DNA of 64,000 bases, taken from assembly GCA_026075535.2 (NCBI GenBank), contig AP026538.1, forward strand, positions 13,276,337-13,340,336, given 5' to 3'. Position numbers and translations under genes: made by a program. Below are positions 54,848 through 64,000 of the stretch, piece after piece; the first letter of the stretch is position 1, and every line of letters begins with the position of its first letter. Under the pieces are notes generated by a model that saw only the letters and a list, made by a program, of their open reading frames with translations, was not told where the DNA came from and did no database searches. This DNA comes from Tricholoma matsutake. Its lineage: Eukaryota > Basidiomycota > Agaricomycetes > Agaricales > Tricholomataceae.

Positions 54848-57800
54848 TTAGTCAACAAAACATACTTTTTTTGTTCTCTTTCTTTTCCCATGAGCCTGTG
54901 TGGAAACAGCCTCTTGCTGAGCAAGGTCATCAGCTGTCAGTCTGCTGCATGGGGTTATAGGTTGTTTGATTGATTTTGAACTGCCAAATTCCAATGCCGC
55001 TGCCAATGCCAATCCTGTATAGTGTTGAAGGGTCCAGTCCATAGGACCGAAAAAAAGACCGAAATTGGACTGAATTGGACCGGAAAAGACCGGACCAGTG
55101 GTCTATCTATGGACCGGTCTTTTGCAGTTCAGTTAGCAGTCTTTCCATTTTGAAAAATGTTGTAAAACCGAAGAAAACCGGTCTAAACCGGTTAGGACCG
55201 GTTTTATCGTGGGAACATATATTGGACCATGTTCCTACATGAAATCTGGAGAATTCGACCTCTGGTTCATAGAAAATGGTTAAGAATTGAGCAAGATATA
55301 ACCAAATCTATTTTTGTATGAGTGTTTTGTTGTATAAGATTGATTTTCATTTCATCTTACTCATATGTTGATCATTTGCTTGATTCTATTAATCATCATA
55401 GGACTAACATGTATAATAATACTCCCACCATTTGTCAATGCATGCTATGCATCACATAATTTATGGTTGTCACATTACATTTCTGGGTGTTCAGCATGAG
55501 TCATTCAGTAGATGTATTTTTATATTGATCATATCCAAGTCAAATGTTGATGAAATGTCTTAAAAGTTAGACCAAATGATGTGGAATTACAATGTCTATC
55601 CATCTGTATAGTGGTTATAAGGTCCGGGTAATATTTGCTAAGATACATATGGGTTATATTAATATGACAAATTTCATGACAAAACATCGGTCTAAACCAG
55701 TCTTAACTGGTCTTTTTCGGTCTTTTAACCAGAAAGGACCAGTCCTAGGTGGTCCAGTTCGGTTCTAGCAGTATCTGGGTCGGTCCTGGACTGGTTTAGG
55801 TTGCGGTCTTTATGTTTTTGGGTCAAAAAACCGAACTGGACTGGACCCTTAAACACTAATCCTGTAGTCACCACTTCGGAAGATGTAGTTGATCCCATTT
55901 GAGGGCTTATTCTTGGGGATCCACTGTTTGCATTGTCAACTGATTGTGATGCCAATGCCAATGCCAACACTGAAGCTGTGGCCATTATTGCTGCAGGTGT
56001 AGTTAATCCTGTTTCCCCGCTTATTCTGGGGGATGAATAAGGTCCATCATTTCTTGATTGTGGTACCCCAGCTGCCCATGCTGATACATTGTTTGTTGCT
56101 GATGGCAGATGCTGCAGTGTACCATTGTGACCAATTCCTTCCAATGACTTCTCACCGGTTCCTGTTGCATGATCTGATGCCATTGCCATTGCCAATGCCA
56201 ACCGCTTTTTGATTGGATTTCCCTTGAGTATTGGGCAAGGCTTAGGACATTGTGATAGTTCTTGAGTTGCATTTGTGTCACCTCTTTCCAATAATGAAGG
56301 ATCAATAGGGCATGGGTTTTGGTTGTGTGGTGAAACAACATTAGTGCACTTTGCATATATCTCTCGAGGAACCAAGTACTGTGGGTCACCATCAGCAGGA
56401 CCATTAATGGGCTCTGGTTGAGGGACATCAACTCCATAGAGTCTGTCCATTTCTGTTTGACTGACTTGTACATAGTTTGCCTGATTTGTATCTGTCAGCT
56501 GCAAGGAACTGGGGCATTCTGGGGGAAGAGTTGTTGAGCTTCAGGTTCACTTTGCCCTTTGCTGGTCTCTTTGTCATCGAGCAGTGACTTGTTTTGCCTG
56601 TCCTCTCGGCATTGGCAGCAGCATTGGCATTGGCACCAGTAGGCCTAGCAGCATTTTTACGTTGGCCACTGGATGCAGACAGTCTGGAGGGTGGCACGTT
56701 GCTTGCGTCTCATGCAGGAGCCACACTCCCATCGCTGGCTTTGATTCCCTTGAACCTGAATGCTCTTTCAGGGCCATGTGTGGTTTGCCACTGCAGAACA
56801 TGCTCAAAGAAGTCTTCTATAAGACTCTTCTGCATGTTTTGTGGGTCCCTCAGTTTGAATGCAGCTGGGAGATATTCATGACTGATGAATAATGAGGTCT
56901 GATCAGCAGTTGCCTTGAATGGGACATGGCGACTATGACCATTGTTAGCCAGCTCTGTTTTGGTCAAGAAGCATAAGATGATAGTTTGTTGACCAGGAAA
57001 ATTTTCCACACTGTAATGCTGCCCAACATATAAAATAAACAATTCCTCTAGCTGCTTCTTCTTGTATTGTGATTGGCTCCATGGTGATGGCAGGATGGGG
57101 AACCCATCATTTGTCATTGGAAGGACTTGTGATGGGGCACATTGCATTGCTGACTGTGAAGCAGTGAGGTCTGGTGCATGTAGAGACTTAAGATATGTCA
57201 TGAGATTCCATTTAAGCTCCTGGACTTGATCATGATATGTGTCAATGAATGATCATGCAGGGGTGGCCATCAGGGAGGCAACATTTTCATGACTGCTTTC
57301 AGGGTCAGCATTGGCAATGCATTGGCAGATGAAGATTTGACCACTCATGCATCTACAACCATCAAACCGTTGGGTGCAGTATAAGCTGTAAATGTCACAG
57401 ACAACATGCCCATTTCTAGCCAATGTTCTTGTGCAGTCTCCTCCACATGCTTACGTGAATTCTTCTCTGCCAACCTGTCATATTATGTCAGCAATGGCAA
57501 TTGTGTACCTTCACCTGGTCTGTTCAGGATATTCTTTTCTCTCCATTTTTGCCTGTTCTGCATCAATCTCTGCCTGTTCTGCTGCACTCATGCTGTTGAA
57601 CACCCTCTTTATCACTGGCAGTCACATTTCAAACCATCCAGGTGTACTTGAGTTGGCTTCCTCAATGCCTAACATGTTTGTGATCTCTTGGAACACTCGA
57701 TCATGGTATGACCTCCAAATAACTTCCGATCTCTTTACTTTGAATTTGTTTGATTTTTGTGAACAGCCCTTGGTCATTCGCCAGTTGTTGGAAAGCCATG

Positions 57801-58103
57801 TTGTTAGTTCCTGGCAATGTGATCAAAATTGCAAACTTGACATGCTTGACATGCTTGGTAGTTCACCTTTGCACAAATACAACTCTCTGCCTCATCCTTT
57901 GAGTCATTTCCAGTTGTCCTCCAGTAATTGAATATTGCAGGCAGAATGTCACACTTGAGTATTTGCAATTGGCCTGCTTTCAATTCCTGTGATCGGAATG
58001 CATCCCAATATGGCTCAATGATTCCCCACTCTTCAATTGTATATTTGCTGTTCTTCTGGTACTGTCTCCTTGTTGGGTTGGCTGATGATGGCTCAGGCAG
58101 CAT
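54848..58103 (-). pseudogene. Uncharacterised basidiomycete protein gene, split by a hAT-like element
   Basis: Exon 1 (58103-57867) opens with MLPEPSSANPTRRQYQKNSK and TIEEWGIIEPYWDAFRSQEL. A GTGAAC...CCAG intron (57866-57811) keeps phase into ELTTWLSNNWRMTKGCSQKS and VIWRSYHDRVFQEITNMLGI. A second intron (57514-57475, 40 nt) joins KMERKEYPEQTR to LAEKNSRKHVEETAQEHWLE and FTAYTAPNGLMVV. A later frame (57201-56710) has KKKQLEELFILYVGQHY and LIEDFFEHVLQWQTTHGPE. The tail 56697-55867 (Ser/Ala/Gln-rich) is cut by the insertion at 55020-55858 and continues after it to 54848. Several stops make it inactive. The family looks conserved but its function is unknown to me. Confidence 0.55.
55020..55858. 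mobile_element. Non-autonomous hAT-like element (839 bp)
   Basis: Ends TAGTGTTGAAGGGTCCAGTC and GACTGGACCCTTAAACACTA; exact 8 bp duplication ATCCTGTA (55012-55019, 55859-55866). It is related to 30502-31801 in ends and subterminal GACCGGTC motifs. Its interior lacks the foldback insert. It disrupts the minus-strand gene at 54848-58103. Confidence 0.85.
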
Positions 58104-58109
58104 GGTGAA

Positions 58110-58400
58110 GGGACTGATGTGGGTGAAAGAATGGTCATAACATACTTAATGATATCAAAAGATTAGCACAAGCATCACATGTCAATATTATTTACACAGC
58201 ATTTCAGGGGGGATTGATGTTGGCAAAAGAATGGTCATAACATACTTAATGATGTCAAAAGATTAGCACAAGCATCATATGTCAATATTATTTACACAGC
58301 ATTTCAGGGGGGATTGATGTTGGCAAAAGAATGGTCGTATCATACTATCAAGATATCAGCATGAGGCTCACACATGGCTGATAATATTTACACAGCCCAC
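58110..58400. repeat. 100 bp tandem repeat between divergent genes
   Basis: GGTCATAACATACTTAATGA starts units at 58133 and 58233, and a diverged third at 58333. Each ends in TTTCAGGGGGGATTGATGTT. It fills the space between the start of the minus-strand gene (58103) and the KDZ gene (58435), so it may be a shared promoter. Confidence 0.65.
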
Positions 58401-58434
58401 CCACACATATTCCATTGATCCTCCTCGAATCATC

Positions 58435-61140
58435 ATGAGCCTAACAAGAGCACCATACAAATGAAAGAGAAGATCCAAGAAGAATGCCTCCCTGCATGAA
58501 GATGATGATGATGTAGTAGATACTGTTACACATGTGGATATTCAGGTTGATATGGACACTGGACCAACAACAAAGCATATGAAGGTCCCCTTATTGCAAT
58601 AGCAGAAGGCCATCCTACTACACAGGATAATCTCCACATTCCCCTGGAATGGGATGTTCAAAATCCTCAGGTGCCCAAGGAGACAACACAGCCACATATT
58701 GGGATGGTCAGCATCTCACTCTCATTCGCTTACAAAGAGAGAAGGTTCATAAGTACATAACAGAGACAGCGAGACTATGTCTTAGAATTTGTGGGAAGTG
58801 TGGATGAATTGCTACAAGCATCCTTATCGCAGCAGGCATGGTCCATTTACAGACAAGTGTGCAACCACTGCGCATTCAATAAATGGGCCATTTGGAGATG
58901 TGTTGATTGTTCGCTAGGCAGTACACTGTGTTGTGCATGTATGCATGTAACACACTGGCACAATCCCTTCCATCGTATTGAATGCTGGACTGGCACACAC
59001 TTCCGCTGGGCCAAGCTATGGGAAGTTGGAACATACATTCTCACCAAGCATGAGACCGATCAACCAATTTGCAAGTCTCTGGAGTTTCAAAGTCAATATT
59101 TGGAGGCATTTGAGGAGATGAAAGATCATGCAGAGCAACAGTCCGCCACTCCACCAGCTGACACATGGCATCAGCCCCAAGATACATCGGCATCGGCCCC
59201 AACCCCTCGGCCCCGAGAAATGTCAGCATTGACCCCATGGCCTGACAATGACTCAATGAATGGCTCAATGCAGAGCAACAGTGGGCCAATCTCCCGGCCA
59301 ACCCGCAGCATTGGCCCTGATATATGGAGATGGATAGCACAATGGAAGGCAATGATCATGCAGATGACACCCAGGCCAATGCCAATTTTTTTGCATGCCT
59401 TGATGCCCTCTTGCATGAAAGACAGGGCAATACTGAAGTTGGCAATGATGGTCTTCAAGACTTCATCAACGGTGATGATGAATGTGAAGTGCAAGCCGCT
59501 GATGAAGACATTCTCAGCTTTGCACCATACTTGCCTAGTGATATACCGGTGCATCAGAACCTGGCCAATGCTGAGCCGACCAATGCCAGGCCAATCATGG
59601 CACTGACTGCTGATGCCCTGAACAACACTTATGTCTGTGTGGTGCATACTAATGGAGTCCATCACTTAGCAATGGTAACCTGCAGTTGCATGGGGGAACA
59701 CCAAATTCCATTGGACCTCATGGCCAGTCGCTTACTTCCTACAAGTTTCACCAAAATACAGACTCTTTTCACTGTCCATGTCCTCAATCAATTTCAGCTC
59801 TGCAATCTGGAATTGAAGGCATCGGCATATCAATTTATCAGCTGATTCAGCGCATCACATTACCAACATGGCCAGCTGAAGTTGTAAATATCTACCATGA
59901 GCTTTGGCACTTGTCCCACCTATGGCATTGGATGAAAAAATTGAAGTGGGCAGGGTATGGACACAATCAAAAGGATCTGTTAAATCCTGAACCAGGATCA
60001 CTGGCCAATTTCTGTCTAGCCTGTCCTCAGCCAGGCATAAATATACCAGAAAATTGGCAGGAAGATGTGAACTGGTGCGTGACTACAATCAACCACTGCA
60101 TTAGCATCAATAATGGATATGGCATTCAGATTTGTTTATAAACACATTTTTGTGGCCGATGGCAATTTCAAGGCTGACCATGTTTGGCAGAAGAACTCTG
60201 ATGATGTGTGGCTATGGGATGGAGCAGGCATGGCCCCAAACAAGGCTGAATATGAGCAGTTCTTCCTGTCTGCCATAGAATGCTTGACAGTATGTACCAC
60301 TCTCTTCCCAATGTCCAAAGCTGGCCTGATGCATATTTGCTTGTCCAAAAGGCTCCTTGTGAAAATAAAGTCCGGGCCATTGCAAATGCTCTACAGGCAT
60401 CAAAGGCCTGTGATATTACTGGGTTGGTGGCCATTGCATGTGCACGGCATGGCTGTAATGCCCCCAATGCATTGGTAAACCTGTTTCGGGGAGAACAACA
60501 GAAGAATGTCAACTTTGCTTCCCTTCAAGCACTGAAGACCACCAGAGTTGACCCTCAACAGGGAGTTATGCTCATTTACAACATTGTCTGCCAGTACATC
60601 ATCCACCTTCGGGAATGTATTGGTGCCCATCTTCCAGCCAGCTTGATGATTGACCAGGCCATTGGGCTTATGCATGTTCATGGCCACAAGGATGAATGCT
60701 TTTTTTGCTATGCTCCATCTTTCATTCCAGGGTCCAGCATTGTAGCAGGTGGAATACTCGAGTCTCTGTGGTTGACACTGAATTCCATTTCCCCCACAGT
60801 CAGAACAGCAACCTTGCCACATTGGGCAGAAATGCTTGATGATCACACTACAGATTCAAATCACAAGAAAATGCTTGGAATGGCAATTACACTGTGCTCA
60901 AAATATTGAGAAGCCCTCGAGACCTCCATGCAACTCAGCAAGCATCACATACAACTCCCAGCAACATTTGGCAACCAGGCTGTCAGTAAATGGGAAGATG
61001 AAGTGATAGCTGCAGAAGCAATGAGGCTTGTCGACGTAAAGGTGATGGAGATTTTTGCAATGTGGGCACTGGCAATGGAAGTGGCATTGGCACCAGCACT
61101 GGCAATGGCAACAGTGGAGATGGCTAGTCTGACCACCTGA
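58435..61140 (+). pseudogene. KDZ-type transposase with CxC2-like cluster
   Basis: An acidic N terminus (MSLTRAPYK, TGA at 58462, then KRRSKKNASLHEDDDDVV) leads to RQRDYVLEFVGSVDELLQAS. The CxC2-like cluster is WAIWRCVDCSLGSTLCCACM and HNPFHRIECWTGTHF (58870-59010). Then come YVCVVHTNGVHHLAMVTCSC, LFTVHVLNQFQLCNLELKAS, the catalytic-type FVADGNFKADH near 60150 with DVWLWDGAGM, and VAIACARHGC. It ends with MLIYNIVCQYIIHLRE, HVHGHKDECFFCYAP and GGILESLWLTLNSIS. These blocks are diagnostic of Kyakuja-Dileera-Zisupton transposases, cut-and-paste DNA transposases. Frameshifts near 59340, 59840 and 60110-60280 break it. Confidence 0.85.
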
Positions 61141-61673
61141 ATGCAGATGCATCTACTACTAGATGGATGCAGCCAAGAATAGCTCATGTCTACTACTAGA
61201 CATGAGGCAATGTGGACATGGACAAGCAAAGATGAGCTCCCTATCTACACATGCCTGTGTCTATCTATGAGGTCACATGACCACTAAGGGAAATGCTGGA
61301 CTCTGGCTGTTGACTCTGCTATGGACTCCGCTGTGGGCTCTGCTGCCATGGTTATATGTGCCCCCCCTCCAAGTAGCAACACCCTTGTTGCAATCTCAAC
61401 TCAGAGAAGGAAGAGAGGAATATGTATGTACAAGGCACCAATGCCTTACCCTCACCTTGGCCCATGTACCTCAGGAGGCATGTCCATGACAATTGCTCCC
61501 CCTAAGGCCCAACACAGAAACGTCATTTAGGGTCACCAGTATTGTTCTAAAACCTTGTTTGGTGTGGTGGTTCAGTTTTGAGTGGTGGTGGTTGAGAGTT
61601 GTCAAGGTCAGGAAATGTCGCTTGGCCTCAAGTAGACACTAGGTGGGAACTGGATGGTTGGTGTTGGGGATGC
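61141..61673. other. No gene recognised
   Basis: Contains a copy of the GTTGACTCTGCTATGGACTC sequence also seen at 36385-36420, otherwise nothing. Confidence 0.4.
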
Positions 61674-64000
61674 TCAGCGATGTATTCTGACCAACTCCGG
61701 GTCAACAAAGCTAGGTGGCTCTTCATGTTTGGTGCTGTGAAAGGCTGATGATGATAATTGATGGGCCAGTAAAACCCACCTGGTCACAGCACCAATGGCT
61801 ATTATAACCCACCCAAGGAGCAGGACTGAAGTCCATGCCCAGAACCCTGCATGGGAAGTGGTGTTCATGTCAGATGTTTCAGCAATCATTGGGCATGTAG
61901 AATTATGAAAGTGGGACTCAGCTCTGATATATATACAAAGTTGGGGCCTGAATATAGCCAATGTCAGTCAATGGCCAGGTCGTCTTTGATCTCAGCTCAG
62001 AGGTGTGATGGGTCTGGTTCTTCATCTACTCTGTCCTCCATATCCTCCCACTCCTCGCTTCCATCATCTTCAATCACCACTCTGTGTTCTGTCCCCATTA
62101 CTTTGTCTTCTTTGGCCTCTTGTTTGCCTTGTAGTTTCTCAATGGCTTCCTGGGCCTTGTGTAGCGCTGTACCATTATGAGGAATGAACCTCCTGAGTCA
62201 TCGTGAAGAGAACCCATTGCCGATGGGTAACCCTTCCAGTGTTTCCAGTTTATAGGAATTGCAGTCTCTGCTTGTTACCCAGCATGGTGCTGACCACTTT
62301 GGTTCCATCTTCCATTCCGCCTTGAATGTGAAGTCTAGGTCACTTCTGTAGACTTGTATGAGCTGTCCTGCTTTTAATATGACCTCTCTTGGTGCTCAGG
62401 CTAATACCTTCCTGTTGAATGCCAGCTTCCATCTGTGAGCATGAGAAGATATGTGTGCATACCCATCTAATCATTGTTGCTCCACATATGCCATCTGGAC
62501 CTCAACCTCATCTGTTGACACTTCCTTGTCTGTTTGATCTGCTGGTGTGCACTTTGTGTTGATCACAGTGCCCAGAAGGAGTTTGTTGGGTGAGAACTTG
62601 AGGTTTGGAAGAATACAGTTGTTGAGAAATTCAACGGCTTCCTCAAGGTGGTCTGGCCATGAAGCCGGTATGTCCATTGCATTATATTCATCCTCCCCTA
62701 GATCTGGTGAGACAGTCTCTTTAGCCTCCCCAACAGCTTTGTGTTCATCCCTTCTATCAGTCCATTGATCCAGGGGGGATATCCTGGAACTATTTGTAGC
62801 TCTACATTACATGTGGCACATGCTTTGCAGAGTGCATCATTGTCAAACTTGGGATCTCCATCAACCATGAAGGCCTCTGGTGCTGTGAATGTGGTACAGA
62901 TGTTGTTGAATGTCTTGCAAGTGGTGGCTGCTGATGTGGCTGTCTTGAGTTTGTCTGCCCATACGTGCTGTGAGTAGATGTCTGCATATAATCTGATTTT
63001 TGTAAAACCCCCTTTTCGTTTTGGCATAGATATCTTCAACAAGAAGTTCAAATGGATGGCATCGTGTTATGGGTTCTAGTAGTGAATGTAAGTGTTTTGG
63101 GCCATGTCCTTTGCACTTACTGCAGTACATGATTGCCTTGGTGATTGATTGGTCAAGGTGTGGGCTATCTATCCTGTCCATCAGTGCGATCTTTACATTG
63201 TCTCAGTGAAAATGCCCCTCATTCTGGTGTACTTCCCATGCTAGTGTGACTGCCTCTGATTGTGGTACACACTCTACTCGTGGTTTTGCCCATGTGGATT
63301 TGGTGTTACCTATCCTCCAAAGCTTGCCATCTTGGATCATGTACCCCTCTGCTCAGTGCTTGGCTCTCTTCCATTCTCTAATACTTTTCCCATGATCTAG
63401 CTCAGCCAGTGCTTCTATGACATACAGGAACACTTTTTTGTTAGCAAATCGGGCTTTGAGATCATCATAGGTGGGTAGTGACTCAATCTGGAATATGTCA
63501 TTCTGGATGCCAGTTTGTGCTTCCCAATCTTCACTTACTGTCCATGTATGACCATCATTTTCTTCTGTGGGTAGGTTCACATACTTCCTGCTGATGCCAT
63601 CTGCCACAGGATTAAGGTGGCCAGGTCTGTGTCATACATCTATAATCTGGTGTGCTCATACACTGTCCCTCCAGCGAGCATGGGTGGAGTCCAGTTTGTC
63701 ATTTAGTAGGTGGTCTCAGAGTGCTTGACAGTCTGTTTCTAGCTCAACTGGATAGCCCCATATAAGGTTGGAGAATTTATCTAAGGAGAACTTCAGTGCA
63801 GCAAATTCTAGTAGATATGGTTTGTACTTCTCTTCTGTTCCCGATGTTCGTTTGCTGCCAAATGCAACTGGATGTATGTGTGTGACCTCTTTTCCATTTG
63901 GTAAGACCATGGTGTGTCTCTGTGATAGCATGCCTGCAAAACCATATTTGCAACCATTAGTAGTGATGACAAAGGGTGTTCCATCAAATTTTGGTCCTTT
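61674..64000 (-). pseudogene. Second Gypsy-type pol (RNase H, integrase), 5' end outside window
   Basis: From the right edge: RNase H with FVITTNGCKYGFAGML (Asn where Asp is usual) and HPVAFGSKRTSGTEEKYKPY, LEFAALKFSLDKF and VELETDCQAL. A linker has MADGISRKYVNLPTEENDGH. The zinc-binding part follows (ITKAIMYCSKCKGHGPKHLH), then the integrase core YADIYSQHVWADKLKTATSA, FMVDGDPKFDND and PGYPPWINGLIEGMNTKLLG (62698-63051). A tail with a hydrophobic segment (AWTSVLLLGWVIIAIGAVTR) lies at 61961-61674. Many stops and shifts show an old copy. It belongs to a lineage different from the element at 13988-21679. No LTR was found in the window. Confidence 0.8.

Overview
The window reads as nuclear DNA of a filamentous basidiomycete, most likely an Agaricomycete. 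The evidence is short (37-73 nt) GT-AG introns with CTAAC/CTAAT branch sites, a KDZ (Kyakuja-Dileera-Zisupton) transposase with its CxC2-like cysteine cluster, a Tnp2-type transposase, Ty3/Gypsy elements (one with a chromodomain) and an F-box-like fragment. I see no intact housekeeping gene. The whole 64 kb is a transposon graveyard in which almost every coding region is broken.

Layout. 0-8 kb: ends of two mobile elements, a truncated F-box-like gene, a Gypsy gag remnant with a candidate LTR, and a Tnp2-like transposase pseudogene split by a 1.8 kb TIR element (element 5). 8.4-13.4 kb: a GTAC-rich foldback repeat interrupted by a 1975 bp TIR element (element 1), then a lone element arm. 14-21.7 kb: a full-length chromodomain Ty3/Gypsy element on the minus strand with two LTRs and a gene-like ORF running antisense in its 3' region. 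21.7-26.7 kb: an old composite element (7) with a younger one (6) nested in it. 26.7-28 kb: RecQ-like helicase remnant. 28.2-33.9 kb: one TIR element, then element 2, which carries a hAT-like element (itself containing a foldback), a solo LTR and a foldback MITE. 34-45.5 kb: degenerate uncharacterised genes, dispersed repeats and a second copy of the GTAC foldback arm. 46.7-50.7 kb: orphan intron/hairpin modules and element 4. 51.3-61.2 kb: a group of uncharacterised genes, a second hAT-like insertion and a KDZ transposase gene. 61.7-64 kb: pol end of a second Gypsy-type element leaving the window.

The most interesting signal is a family of about 1.8-2.2 kb non-autonomous elements (numbered 1, 2, 4, 5, 6, 7, plus a lone arm 8). 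Each has inverted ends of the AGGTCTTTACACTCCCC / GGGGAGTGTAAAGACCT type and, where testable, a 9-10 bp target duplication as in Mutator-like elements. Inside each end lies an AGTCCGAG-type array and a tRNA-like Pol III promoter that points outward; the left and right heads are of different types. The interior holds three recurring hairpin classes (H1, H2, H3) and short spliceosomal-intron-like segments. H2 lies directly upstream of the intron donor, and its stem varies by paired changes between copies, which argues for selection on RNA or DNA structure. I do not recognise this family.

A second theme is decay at CpG: most stops interrupting otherwise good reading frames are CGA to TGA changes, and catalytic Asp codons of the Gypsy RT and integrase have become Asn at CpG positions. 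The loci therefore look methylated or RIP-like mutated.
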